In this document: piece by piece, positions 17,402-26,721 of the stretch
Layout: each line of letters opens with the position of its first letter
Numbering within the stretch: the stretch's first letter is position 1
From: Bacillus canaveralius
Lineage (GTDB): Bacteria; Bacillota; Bacilli; Bacillales; Cytobacillaceae
DNA: 46,077 bases
Direction of reading: 5' to 3'
Assembly: GCF_002860125.1 (NCBI RefSeq)
Contig: NZ_PGVA01000058.1
Location: 1-46,077, forward strand
Notes under the pieces: model-generated
The model's input: the letters and a program-made list of their open reading frames with translations, nothing else
Database searches by the model: none
Told to the model about the DNA's origin: nothing
Made by a program: the position numbers and the translations under genes

Positions 17402-18847
17402 TTAGCTAATAGGCATACCATGGCGTTCTAGTGCTGCAGCTTCTAAAATGGACATCCCCTGGTCTTCAGCAAATGCTGCAAGCTTCGCGGAAACAGCAGG
17501 AGCAAGGTTTACAGGAGGAGCTGCATGATTCATCGCGCGCTGGCGAGCAGCATTTCTGCGCGCAAACGGTCCCCAAATCGCAAAAGTAATACCCGGATCC
17601 TGAATATTAATGAAAAGCGTCTTTCCATCCGGGGAGAAGGCAGGGCCGGCAAATTCAGAACCATTCAGCTGGTTTTCTGCAAACGGATAAACCTTGCCTT
17701 CCGGGGTCAGGCCGACAATTCGATCATTTCCTGGTCCATCCTCTGCAATCCAAAGATCCCCCCATGGCGTAATCGTGATATTATCAGGCATATCCAAATC
17801 ATTCGAAGCAGCCGATTCATAAAAAAGCTCCAATGTATTTGTGGAAGGAAAATATCGATAGATACGTCCATGTCTTCCATCGCCGGCACTTGTGTCATCA
17901 AACCAGAATGCACCAGCAGAAAACCAGGCTCCCTCTAAACGGCTGAACTGGATACAGCCGTTCGCTGTTGCATCTTCCTTGGCCCGTTCTGGCTTTACTT
18001 CTTTCCAAACGATTCCAAACGTTTGTCCATTTCTAAACGTACTTGCTGATGATAGAGGCAACTCATCAATGGCCGCAGCCTCAAGCACCCCGCCTTTTTG
18101 AAGAGAACCAAGCTTCTGGCTGCGATCATGTGGTGTAAAACGATATAGAAAGCTAGGGCTGTTATCTTCTGTTAAATACCAAATGCCTGTGGTCGGGTCA
18201 ACGGCACACGCTTCGTGTGAGAAATAACCCATGTCACGGATTGGGGTTTTAGACATTTCATTTTCAGGATCAAGGGGATTTACTTCAAACACAAAGCCAT
18301 GGCCAAGATCACGTGTCTCTTCACAGGTCAGCCAAGTACCCCAAGTTGAAGGTCCACCGGCACAGTTGCGGATATTTCCTGAATTGGTTACGTACTCTTT
18401 AATAACTTTTCGGTTCGGTCCCACTACCAGAGCTGTTGTGCCGCCAGCAGCGCCCCGGCTCCAAGGGTTTTTCCCATTGACCGGGTAGTCCGCGTTCGTA
18501 CCGAGTTCATGATTTCTTACTAGAATCGTTGTATTTTTGGGACCTTCAAACGCAGCCATTCCATCTAAATTTCCAGGTACTAGATCACCATTCGACATTT
18601 TGTTTCCGGTTTGAGAAATAATACGGTATTGGAATCCCTGCGGAAGATCAAGAATGCCATTTGGGTCCTTTACTAAAGGACCAAAACCGCCAAAACCATC
18701 AGTTGCTTTGCTGGTAGAAGCCGCAAAACTTTTTGTAGCGCTACTGAGGGCAAATATTCCCGTACTGCTTAGTGTTAAGGCCAAAGTGCCCATTCCACTG
18801 ACTTTTAAAAAATCTCGTCTGTTAAGTCCTGAATTATTAGCTTTCAT
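17402..18847 (-). CDS. PhoX-type (DUF839) phosphatase, Tat-exported
   Basis: 481 residues from the ATG that follows GGAGGTATTTTG; an ATG 18 bp upstream is not preceded by a site. The N-terminus carries a twin-arginine signal (NRRDFLKVSG, then a hydrophobic stretch ending ATKSFAAS), so it is exported folded. The body is a DUF839/PhoX beta-propeller: NHELGTNADYP, RNCAGGPSTWGTWLTCEE with the conserved Cys, and YFSHEACAVDPTTG. PhoX enzymes are calcium- and iron-dependent alkaline phosphatases releasing phosphate from esters outside the cell. PhoP-like repeats lie upstream. Some DUF839 proteins lack proven phosphatase activity, so the substrate is inferred. Confidence 0.82.
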   Translation of the reverse strand: MKANNSGLNRRDFLKVSGMGTLALTLSSTGIFALSSATKSFAASTSKATDGFGGFGPLVKDPNGILDLPQGFQYRIISQTGNKMSNGDLVPGNLDGMAAFEGPKNTTILVRNHELGTNADYPVNGKNPWSRGAAGGTTALVVGPNRKVIKEYVTNSGNIRNCAGGPSTWGTWLTCEETRDLGHGFVFEVNPLDPENEMSKTPIRDMGYFSHEACAVDPTTGIWYLTEDNSPSFLYRFTPHDRSQKLGSLQKGGVLEAAAIDELPLSSASTFRNGQTFGIVWKEVKPERAKEDATANGCIQFSRLEGAWFSAGAFWFDDTSAGDGRHGRIYRYFPSTNTLELFYESAASNDLDMPDNITITPWGDLWIAEDGPGNDRIVGLTPEGKVYPFAENQLNGSEFAGPAFSPDGKTLFINIQDPGITFAIWGPFARRNAARQRAMNHAAPPVNLAPAVSAKLAAFAEDQGMSILEAAALERHGMPIS

Positions 18848-18895
18848 CAAAATACCTCCAAACATCTTTTTAGCTGAGGTTCTCCGAAGTTAATC

Positions 18896-18945
18896 TATAA
18901 AAAAGTTAACAAATCATTCTTAAAGCTTTGTGAATCTACTGTAAT
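18896..18945 (-). promoter_or_regulatory. Candidate PhoP box upstream of phoX
   Basis: On the minus strand five hexamers start exactly 11 bp apart: ATTACA, TTCACA, TTAAGA, TTGTTA and TTTATA. Two match the B. subtilis Pho-box unit TT(A/C/T)A(C/T)A fully, the others at most positions. The array ends about 48 bp upstream of the phoX start. The other bases up to 19276 hold no gene. Confidence 0.5.
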
Positions 18946-19276
18946 TACTTGGTTAATGATGATAAATGCAACTTATGGAATATACAATCTATCAACACGC
19001 AACTAAATAATGGGATTTTTACCTGCTGGAAGTAATATATAAGATCATAGGAATTCTGTTTGTATTTATACAGGTGATAAGATTTAGGGATATTTTCATA
19101 AATTGTATGAGTTGTGCCACGCCCATTATTAATGTCGTATGTATATTTTTACGAAGTTATTTAATAGATGTAAAATTTGTTGAAAAATTCATAGGAACTG
19201 TGTTCTGCGTTGTAAACACGGATCTTCACATTCATCTTTTTTGAATTAAATGTGTGAAAAGTCATGCATTAGTCCC

Positions 19277-19302
19277 GTTTGCTCAAACTTGCAGCAGGGT
19301 AC
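19277..19302 (+). promoter_or_regulatory. SigB-type promoter of katE
   Basis: -35 GTTTGC (19277-19282), 14-bp spacer, -10 GGGTAC (19297-19302), close to the general stress consensus GTTTAA/GGGTAT. It lies about 50 bp before the katE start. Confidence 0.7.
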
Positions 19303-19354
19303 GAAGATAGAAGTAGGTTTACGAACCAAATACCTTTCAGGGAGGAATTGCTGA

Positions 19355-21403
19355 ATGAAAGACGGGCGTAAAAACAATGAAAACAGAAAAAATGAGCAAT
19401 TAGAGCAGTTTCGTGTCGATGATGCAGGCCAAAAAATGACGACCAATCAAGGATTGAAGATTTCAGAAGATGAGTTTTCGTTAAAAGCGGGTGAACGAGG
19501 ACCGACGTTAATGGAGGATTTTCATTTTCGGGAAAAGATGACCCATTTTGACCATGAGAGGATTCCCGAGCGAATTGTGCATGCGCGTGGTTTCGCAGCC
19601 CATGGTGAGTTTGAAGTGTATGAATCTATGAAAGAATATACAAAGGCTAAATTTTTACAGGACCCAGCCGTGAAAACGCCTGTCTTTGTCCGATTTTCAA
19701 CTGTTGCCGGTTCACGCGGGTCGGCTGAGACTGTTCGGGATGTGCGTGGTTTTGCGACGAAGTTTTACACTGAAGAAGGAAACTATGATCTAGTCGGAAA
19801 TAATATTCCCGTCTTTTTTATTCAAGATGCGATAAAATTCCCCGATCTTATTCATGCGGTCAAACCCGAACCACATAATGAAATGCCGCAAGCAGCATCT
19901 GCGCACGATACGTTTTGGGATTTTGTAGCCAACAATCAGGAATCGGCCCATATGATCATGTGGCATATGTCGGATCGGGCAATTCCAAGAAGCTTGCGGA
20001 TGATGGAAGGGTTCGGTGTGCACACTTTCCGCTTTGTTAATGATCAAGGGAAAGCACATTTTGTAAAATTCCACTGGAAGCCTGTCCTTGGTGTGCATTC
20101 ACTTGTGTGGGATGAAGCGCAAAAAATATCAGGAAAGGATCCTGACTACCAGCGTCGCGATTTGTGGGAATCGATTGAGAAAGGAGATTATCCTGTATTT
20201 GAACTGGGCGTCCAGCTTCTTGCTGAAGAAGATGAATTCAAATTTGATTTCGATATTCTTGATCCGACAAAACTTTGGCCGGAAGAAGATGTGCCTGTAA
20301 AAATCATTGGTAAAATGACCTTGAACCGCAATGTCGATAATGTGTTTGCCGAAACGGAACAAGTGGCATTCCATCCGGGCCATGTTGTACCGGGCATAGA
20401 CTTTTCAAACGATCCGTTGCTGCAAGGACGTTTATTTTCCTATACAGATACGCAATTAATCCGCCTTGGCGGTCCAAATTTTCATGAGCTGCCCATCAAT
20501 AGACCGGTCTGTCCGTTCCATAATAACCAGCGCGATGGATATGGGCGCCAGACGATTAATGTAGGGCAAGTAAGCTATCATAACAATTCGCTCGCAGCAA
20601 ATACACCGGCCCCTGCAAGTGAGGCAGAGGGCGGTTATGTACACTATCAGGAAAAAGTGGAAGGCCGCAAAATCCGCAGCCGGAGCGATAGTTTTAAAGA
20701 CCACTTTTCGCAAGCGACATTGTTTTGGAACAGCATGAGTCAACCTGAGAAACAGCATATCATCGAGGCATTCAGTTTTGAACTGGGAAAAGTGAAGAGC
20801 ATGTCCGTACGGCAGCAAGTCGCCGATATGTTTGCCAATGTCAATCTCGAATTGGCGACAGCATTTGCTGAAGCGATCGGTGTGAATCCTCCTCAAGGGG
20901 GCGGCTCAAACGTCACAAAATCTTCTGCGGCACTAAGCCAGGAAAATACAAAGAAAAAGCCAAATACGCGTAAAGTTGCTGTTATTGTCGGAAATGATTT
21001 CAACGGTACTGATCTCGTGTCCGTTCTCGGTTCGTTGAAGTCAGAGGGAATTCAGCCTGAAATCATCAGTGAAAAACTCGGGACAGTAAAAGGGTCAGAT
21101 GGCAGCGGGCTTGAAGTCGCTCATACCTTTTTAACGGCTGATTCCGTCTTATTTGATGCAGTTTATGTCGTGGGCGGAAGCGGTCAAAGCAGAAAATTTC
21201 AAAATGATGCTGCATACTTTGTTAATGAAGCATTCTCCCACTTTAAGGCGATCGGCGCGACACATGAAGGTGTGAAATGGCTGGAAATTTTCAATAAAAA
21301 GAACTGTCCAGGCGTCGTAACAGGTGAAGATATCAACGGGTTTGTCACAGAATTTGTTGCAGCCGTTGCGGCCCACCGCCACTGGGACCGCCAAATCGTT
21401 TAA
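19355..21403 (+). CDS. katE: Large-subunit catalase with C-terminal DJ-1/PfpI-like domain
   Basis: 682 residues, the large clade-2 catalase type, converting hydrogen peroxide to water and oxygen. The distal heme-pocket His lies in VHARGFAAHG, the Asn in DLVGNNIPVFF, and the proximal Tyr in GRLFSYTDTQLIRLGG. After about residue 530 a linker leads to a flavodoxin-like domain (KVAVIVGNDFNGTDL to the end) typical of HPII/KatE catalases. The N-terminus (NEQLEQFRVDDAG followed by KKMTTNQGL-like text) matches B. subtilis KatE. GGGAGGAATTGCTGA precedes the ATG. The SigB promoter indicates general stress and stationary-phase expression. Confidence 0.95.
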   Translation: MKDGRKNNENRKNEQLEQFRVDDAGQKMTTNQGLKISEDEFSLKAGERGPTLMEDFHFREKMTHFDHERIPERIVHARGFAAHGEFEVYESMKEYTKAKFLQDPAVKTPVFVRFSTVAGSRGSAETVRDVRGFATKFYTEEGNYDLVGNNIPVFFIQDAIKFPDLIHAVKPEPHNEMPQAASAHDTFWDFVANNQESAHMIMWHMSDRAIPRSLRMMEGFGVHTFRFVNDQGKAHFVKFHWKPVLGVHSLVWDEAQKISGKDPDYQRRDLWESIEKGDYPVFELGVQLLAEEDEFKFDFDILDPTKLWPEEDVPVKIIGKMTLNRNVDNVFAETEQVAFHPGHVVPGIDFSNDPLLQGRLFSYTDTQLIRLGGPNFHELPINRPVCPFHNNQRDGYGRQTINVGQVSYHNNSLAANTPAPASEAEGGYVHYQEKVEGRKIRSRSDSFKDHFSQATLFWNSMSQPEKQHIIEAFSFELGKVKSMSVRQQVADMFANVNLELATAFAEAIGVNPPQGGGSNVTKSSAALSQENTKKKPNTRKVAVIVGNDFNGTDLVSVLGSLKSEGIQPEIISEKLGTVKGSDGSGLEVAHTFLTADSVLFDAVYVVGGSGQSRKFQNDAAYFVNEAFSHFKAIGATHEGVKWLEIFNKKNCPGVVTGEDINGFVTEFVAAVAAHRHWDRQIV

Positions 21404-21427
21404 CTAGAATAATAACCTCTCGTCAAA

Positions 21428-21472
21428 AACCAAATTTTTCTCTCACTGGAGAAGAGTTTGGTTTTTTCTTTT
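21428..21472 (+). terminator. Terminator of katE
   Basis: AACCAAA pairs with TTTGGTT around an inner TTCTC/GAGAA stem, followed by TTTTCTTTT. Confidence 0.8.
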
Positions 21473-21579
21473 CCCCCTAAAAATAAATTCGTTTGACAGA
21501 CTGATTAAGGACTTTCTTCCCTTACTAAGTATCCGGAATTTTTTTATTATTATGAAGGAACTATTTTTCAAAAAAATAG

Positions 21580-21652
21580 TTTACAAATGATACATTTCCT
21601 TAACAATTCTATAGAAAGGATTTACACCTGTTTTACCCTTCCTCTGTATACT
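21580..21652 (+). promoter_or_regulatory. Candidate PhoP-dependent promoter of the yfkN-like gene
   Basis: TTTACA (21580), TTAACA (21600), TTTACA (21621) and TTTTAC (21631) lie at multiples of 10-11 bp, with weaker hexamers between. A -10 TATACT (21647-21652) follows, with no good -35 at 17 bp, as expected of an activator-dependent promoter. The rest of 21473-21579 shows nothing further. Confidence 0.42.
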
Positions 21653-21703
21653 TCTAAGAGTTCAATTAAGCTATTAAATAATCACTAGAAAGGTGAATGA
21701 AGG

Positions 21704-24700
21704 ATGATTAAAAAAAAGCATGGCAATGCTAAGAAAGTACTATCAGCTTCGCTTGCATTAGCTCTTATGTCAGCTCCTTTTCTTTCCACACCAGCCAGTG
21801 CAGAGTACGCGCACAATCATCAAACAGGTAAAAATCATCATATAGAAGACCATAACGATGATGATCGAGACAGGTCACATAAGGCTTCTGTTTTAAAGCT
21901 TCGCGTTATGGAAACGACAGATATTCACACAAATCTATTAGCCTATGACTATTACAAAGACGCTGCCTATGAGAAAGTGGGCTTAGCTAAAACAGCGAGG
22001 CTTGTAAAGCAGGCACGCCAAGAAGTGAAAAATAGTCTATTAGTAGATAACGGGGATTTAATCCAGGGGACTCCGCTTGGAACATATAAGGCAAAAATTG
22101 ATCCTTTGGAAAATCGGGAAGTGCATCCCGTCTTTAAGGCAATGAACCAAATGGACTATGATATGGCTACATTAGGTAACCATGAATTCAATTATGGGCT
22201 TGAATTCCTTGATGAAGCCTATGATGATGCGAATTTTCCTTTTGTGAATGCAAACGTTTATAAAGATGACCACGATAATAATCCAAACAATGATAAAAAT
22301 AAATTCACCCCATATAAAATCGTCAAGAAAAAAGTAGTTGATGAGCATGGAAAGAAACATGTGATCAAGGTTGGCTATATTGGCTTCGTACCTCCACAGA
22401 TCAATGAGTGGGATAAAGCGCATCTTGACGGTAAGGTCATCACGAAAGATATTGTTGAGACAGCAAGGAAATTCATTCCGAAAATGAAGAAAGATGGCGC
22501 AGATGTAGTGATTGCCATGACGCACTCAGGCTTCAGCGCGAATAAAGGAAACACGGAAGACGTCATTTACTCATTAAGTGAAGTCCCTGGTATTAACGCG
22601 ATTACTTTTTCACATACGCATAAAGTATTCCCTGCTAAAACAGAGGCAGCACTGGATGGATTGTTCTTGGGACCGGATAAAAAGCCATTGCCTGGTGTTG
22701 ATAATGCCAAGGGGACGATTAACGGGGTACCAGCGGTTCAAGCGGGCTATGGCGGCGGTTCTTTAGGAATTATTGACCTTGAGCTGAAAAAAGAAAAAGG
22801 CGAATGGTCGGTTGTAAATTCCCAATCGTCGACTCGGGAAACATATAAAGACGTAAAAGATCCTGCAACCGGAAAGACGGTAACGGAAAGTACAGTGTCA
22901 CCGGATCAAGCGATTGTTCGAGCAGTTAAGGATGCACATGATGCAACAGTAAAATATGTGAACACACCAATTGGAAAAACAACAGATGACATTCACAGTT
23001 ATTTTTCATTGGTTCAGGACGATCCTTCGATCCAAGTTGTAACCAATGCGCAAAAATGGTTTGTTGAAAAGTACGTGGCCGAGAAGAAGCCTGAATATAA
23101 AGATCTGCCAATCCTGTCTGTCGGTGCACCATTCAAGGCCGGCCGCAACGGAGTAGCCGAGTATACAGAAATCAAAAAAGGTGATTTAACGATCCGCAGT
23201 GCCGGCGACTTATATTTATATGACAACACATTGAAAGCGATCAAAGTAAAGGGTTCTGTTGTCAAGGAATGGATCGAGATGAGTGCCGGTAAGTTTAACC
23301 AAATCGATCCTAAGAAAACAGAAGAACAGGCATTGCTAAATCCAGCGTTCCAAGTCTTTAATTTCGATGTTATCGATGGGGTTCAATATCAAATCGATGT
23401 AACAAAAGCGGCAAAATACGATCCGAATGGGAAAGTGATTAATCCTGATTCAAGCCGGGTCAGCAACCTAATGTATAATGGCCAGCCTGTTGATCCGAAC
23501 CAGGACTTTATCGTTGTTACGAACAACTATCGTGCTGGTGGCGGCGGTAACTTCCCGGGTGTAAAAGGAAGCGAACTGGTTGTCGATTCAGCTGATGAGA
23601 ACCGCCAAATTCTCATGGATTATATTGCTGAAATGAAAGAGATTACTCCGACCGCCGATGATAACTGGTCGATCGCACCTATTGAAGGAAATGTGAATGT
23701 TACATTTACCACCTCTCCAAAAGCAGAAGCTTATATAAAAGAAGGCAGCAAAATCAGCAACACAAATAAAACAGACAGCTTGGGCTTCGGTATCTTCAAG
23801 CTGGACATTGGTGTCGCCCCTAAAGAAAACACAAAAGTGCAATTGCTGGGCTTAAACGATTTGCATGGCCAGCTTGACACAGATACGAAAGTCGGAAACC
23901 AATTTGCAGGAAGCATGGAGTACACAGCTGCCGCGATTAGACAGCGTGAAGTGACGAACCCCAACTCCCTGTTGGTCCATTCTGGTGATATGATCGGTGG
24001 AAGTCCGCTCATTTCAGCTCTTTTCCAGGATGAGCCGACAGTGGAAGTGATGGAAGCGATGGGCTTCGATGTCGGTACGCTTGGAAACCACGAATTTGAC
24101 GAAGGCATAGCCGAATTAAGACGGATGATGAATGGCGGTGACCATCCAAAAGGCTCGCCAGGCTATGATGGTATGAACTTCCCTGTTGTTGCAGCAAATG
24201 CGTTTGATATGTCAACAGGTGATTTAATCACCAAGCCCTATGCGATCGAAGATGTTGGCGGCCAAAAACTCGGTTTCATTGGCGTTGTCACCCAGGAAAC
24301 ACCTAATATGATTGTTACAAAAGGTAATGAAGACCTGAAAATTACCGACGAAGCAGAAGCGATCAACAAATATACCCATGAATTAAAGCAACAGGGTATC
24401 GAAGCAATCGTTGTGCTTGCCCATAATCCTGCCACGCAGGACGGTTATACTGATGCATTCGATGCTTCGCAAATTGCTGAAAAAGTAGACGATGAAGTCG
24501 ATGTCATTTTTGCAGCACACAACCATGTGAACGTGAACAGAGTAGTGGATAACAAGTTAATCGTTCAAGCCTATTCATATGGTTCTGCTTTCTCGGATGT
24601 CGACCTTGAGCTTGATCCTGTCAGCGGGGAAATTGTTAAAAAAGCAGCAGAAATTGTAACGGTTTATCAAAACGACTACACTCCAGATCCAGCCGTTTCA

Positions 24701-25348
24701 GCGATTATGAAGAAGTATGAAGATAAAGTAGCCCCAATCAAGGCTGAAGTGGTTGGTCAATCCGCGACAACCTTAGCGAAGAACTATCCTTCGACAGCAT
24801 CGGAATTCGCTGATGTTGCCCTCGGTAACCTAATCGCTGACGGCATGAAGAAGGCGATGAACTCGGATTTTGCGTTGATGAATGGCGGCGGGGTGCGTGC
24901 CCAGCTTGACGCCGGCGAAGTAACATTTGGTGATCTGTTCTCGATTCAGCCATTCGGTAACATCCTGAATAAAGTAAAACTTAGCGGTGCCGATTTAGAG
25001 ACGGTGCTGAATAACCAAATTACAATGAATCCGACAACTAAAGCTTTAAGTCTCGACTTCCATGTAGCTGGATTCAAGTACACGTATGATTCTGGTACAG
25101 GAAAGGTTGTCGACATCATTATGCCGGACGGAAGCAAAATTGATAAAACGAAAGAATATACAGTGGTTGTTAATAACTATATGTACGGTAATACGAAATA
25201 CGGAATTGGTGCACTTTCTACTGATTTAGAGGTAGGACCGGAAGACTTACAGGCGACAGTTGATTTTGTAAAATCACTGCCACAGCCGTTTGAATATAAA
25301 GCGGAAGGACGCATTCAAAAGCTTGCACCTGTAGTTGCAACACCATAG
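21704..25348 (+). CDS. yfkN: Secreted double-domain 2',3'-cyclic phosphodiesterase/nucleotidase (YfkN-like)
   Basis: 1214 residues. Signal peptide about 1-33 (cleavage after ASA). The mature N-terminus is rich in His and Asp. The first module (about 65-650) is CpdB-like: METTDIHTN, LGNHEFNYG, FSHTHKVFP metal-binding segments and a C-terminal nucleotide-binding part ending near NNYRAGGGGNFPG. The second (about 710-1205) is UshA/5'-nucleotidase-like: LGLNDLHGQLD, LVHSGDMIGGSP, LGNHEFDEG, VVLAHNPA, FAAHNHVNV, MNGGGVRAQL. Together they would degrade RNA breakdown products and nucleotides to nucleosides and phosphate outside the cell. B. subtilis YfkN is longer and ends in a sortase signal; this one stops right after the second module, so it is probably released. 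Confidence 0.9.
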   Translation: MIKKKHGNAKKVLSASLALALMSAPFLSTPASAEYAHNHQTGKNHHIEDHNDDDRDRSHKASVLKLRVMETTDIHTNLLAYDYYKDAAYEKVGLAKTARLVKQARQEVKNSLLVDNGDLIQGTPLGTYKAKIDPLENREVHPVFKAMNQMDYDMATLGNHEFNYGLEFLDEAYDDANFPFVNANVYKDDHDNNPNNDKNKFTPYKIVKKKVVDEHGKKHVIKVGYIGFVPPQINEWDKAHLDGKVITKDIVETARKFIPKMKKDGADVVIAMTHSGFSANKGNTEDVIYSLSEVPGINAITFSHTHKVFPAKTEAALDGLFLGPDKKPLPGVDNAKGTINGVPAVQAGYGGGSLGIIDLELKKEKGEWSVVNSQSSTRETYKDVKDPATGKTVTESTVSPDQAIVRAVKDAHDATVKYVNTPIGKTTDDIHSYFSLVQDDPSIQVVTNAQKWFVEKYVAEKKPEYKDLPILSVGAPFKAGRNGVAEYTEIKKGDLTIRSAGDLYLYDNTLKAIKVKGSVVKEWIEMSAGKFNQIDPKKTEEQALLNPAFQVFNFDVIDGVQYQIDVTKAAKYDPNGKVINPDSSRVSNLMYNGQPVDPNQDFIVVTNNYRAGGGGNFPGVKGSELVVDSADENRQILMDYIAEMKEITPTADDNWSIAPIEGNVNVTFTTSPKAEAYIKEGSKISNTNKTDSLGFGIFKLDIGVAPKENTKVQLLGLNDLHGQLDTDTKVGNQFAGSMEYTAAAIRQREVTNPNSLLVHSGDMIGGSPLISALFQDEPTVEVMEAMGFDVGTLGNHEFDEGIAELRRMMNGGDHPKGSPGYDGMNFPVVAANAFDMSTGDLITKPYAIEDVGGQKLGFIGVVTQETPNMIVTKGNEDLKITDEAEAINKYTHELKQQGIEAIVVLAHNPATQDGYTDAFDASQIAEKVDDEVDVIFAAHNHVNVNRVVDNKLIVQAYSYGSAFSDVDLELDPVSGEIVKKAAEIVTVYQNDYTPDPAVSAIMKKYEDKVAPIKAEVVGQSATTLAKNYPSTASEFADVALGNLIADGMKKAMNSDFALMNGGGVRAQLDAGEVTFGDLFSIQPFGNILNKVKLSGADLETVLNNQITMNPTTKALSLDFHVAGFKYTYDSGTGKVVDIIMPDGSKIDKTKEYTVVVNNYMYGNTKYGIGALSTDLEVGPEDLQATVDFVKSLPQPFEYKAEGRIQKLAPVVATP

Positions 25349-25398
25349 GACAGATGGATGACAAACTGTTGATTTTATTATGATAAGTCCTATATAAA

Positions 25399-25447
25399 AG
25401 CGGCTTAATAAAGGGTGAAACCTTTATCAAGCCGCTGTATTATTTTT
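25399..25447. terminator. Bidirectional terminator between yfkN and the tusA-metE-like operon
   Basis: AGCGGCTT and ATAAAGG pair with CCTTTAT and AAGCCGCT. The plus strand continues GTATTATTTTT; the minus strand continues TTTTATATA. Confidence 0.85.
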
Positions 25448-25451
25448 ATGT

Positions 25452-25499
25452 TCATTGATGCATTCCATTTCCCTCAACCTTAACAATCTTGTTTACCAT
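25452..25499 (-). CDS. Possible 15-residue peptide at the end of the sulfur-relay operon
   Basis: MVNKIVKVEGNGMHQ, starting 8 nt after an excellent AGGAGG site (AGGAGGAGTAAAAATG on the minus strand). It lies between the stop of the MetE-like gene and the operon terminator. It may encode a functional micropeptide or be the 5' end of a lost gene. There is no homology I recognise; the strong ribosome binding site is the main evidence. Confidence 0.45.
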   Translation of the reverse strand: MVNKIVKVEGNGMHQ

Positions 25500-25532
25500 T
25501 TTTACTCCTCCTGTCCATTATCGTTCGACTTT

Positions 25533-26702
25533 CTAAACAAGTGCCATTTCCCGAAGCTTTGCAGCTGCTTCCGACATGACTTTTAATTTTGCGTAAGCGA
25601 TACGATCACTATTCATCGGCCGTTGCGCAAAAGTTCCAAAGCCACAATCAGGATTCAGGAAGATTTTTTCATCTGGCAGATAGTTTCTGAGCTCTTCCAC
25701 CTGCTCAACGATTTCTTCAACGGTTTCGACCGCTTCTGTCCGTGGATTTACGATCCCAAATCCGAGCTCTTTTCCGCCAAAGTCACGAACAGCATCAATT
25801 TCTCCGGCGCGGGGGGTCGCATATTCGAGGATAAGCTGGTCTACATGCACATTGGAAAGATAGGGGGTTAAAGGGTAATAAGGGCCGCGAAGCAATACTT
25901 GCTCCTGTGTGCTCCAGTTGCCACGGCAAACATGGACACCCACCCTTGTTGCCTGGCCCAGCATTCCATCTGTAACTTGATTCATTAAGTCGACGGCAAA
26001 GGCAATTTCTTCTTCAGCGTCCGCTTTAGCTGTCAGTGCACCACACATGAACGTCCGGTTTGCATTTTTCTGGGTGAAAACAAGTTCCGTCAGAACGGGT
26101 TCATCAAATTGGACAAAATCGACGCCTGCTCTAATTAGATCTTGCAATTCTTCTCGCAAAACTTTGATGATATCGGCGGATAAATCCTCTTTTGTCGGAT
26201 AGGCTTCCTTTGATAATCCTTCCACCCACATTGCTCTCGTTAAAAGATACGGCCCTGGCAAAGCGACCTTAATAGCTTTATCTGTATGCTTTCTAAGGAA
26301 CAAATAGTCATTTAAAGCGAGTGGTTTTTTGCGGCTGATTTTACCTGTCGCTGCCGGATTAGACATTGAAAAAGCCGGGACATCCAAAGTTCCCAAAATT
26401 TCCTCAAAGCCTGCTTTATCCTCAACATAATCAAGAAGCTCAGAGACCGTGAGCATCCGAACATTATTCAAATGATCAGCTACGAAAGAAATAAAATTAT
26501 CCCGTCGCTGTTCTCCATCCGACACAATATCAATGTCTGCTTCTTCTTGCCATTTCAGGCATTCCAATATTGACTGATCGGCAGCTGCTTGAAATTCCTC
26601 ATCACTTATTCTTCCGGCCCGTTTATCACGCATCGCCTTTTGTACTTCCTTTGATCTCGGCCAGCTGCCGATGACAGTGGTCGGGAATTTGGGTAATTCC
26701 AT
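25533..26702 (-). CDS. MetE C-terminal-like (cobalamin-independent methionine synthase II family) protein
   Basis: 389 residues from the ATG that follows GGAGGAAAAACC; it corresponds to the catalytic C-terminal barrel of MetE without the N-terminal half. Zinc-ligand positions are kept: His and Cys in VGVHVCRGNW, Glu in LEYATPRAGEID, Cys in LNPDCGFGT. FPTTVIGSWPR at the N-terminus and FVQFDEPVLTE are also family hallmarks. Such barrels move a methyl or alkyl group to or from a thiol. It is the last large gene of an operon with TusA, DsrE and OsmC-type sulfur carriers, so the partner thiol may not be homocysteine. No MesX (DUF1852) partner is present. Family sure, substrate unknown. Confidence 0.8.
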   Translation of the reverse strand: MELPKFPTTVIGSWPRSKEVQKAMRDKRAGRISDEEFQAAADQSILECLKWQEEADIDIVSDGEQRRDNFISFVADHLNNVRMLTVSELLDYVEDKAGFEEILGTLDVPAFSMSNPAATGKISRKKPLALNDYLFLRKHTDKAIKVALPGPYLLTRAMWVEGLSKEAYPTKEDLSADIIKVLREELQDLIRAGVDFVQFDEPVLTELVFTQKNANRTFMCGALTAKADAEEEIAFAVDLMNQVTDGMLGQATRVGVHVCRGNWSTQEQVLLRGPYYPLTPYLSNVHVDQLILEYATPRAGEIDAVRDFGGKELGFGIVNPRTEAVETVEEIVEQVEELRNYLPDEKIFLNPDCGFGTFAQRPMNSDRIAYAKLKVMSEAAAKLREMALV

Positions 26703-26721
26703 AGTTGGTTTTTCCTCCATG

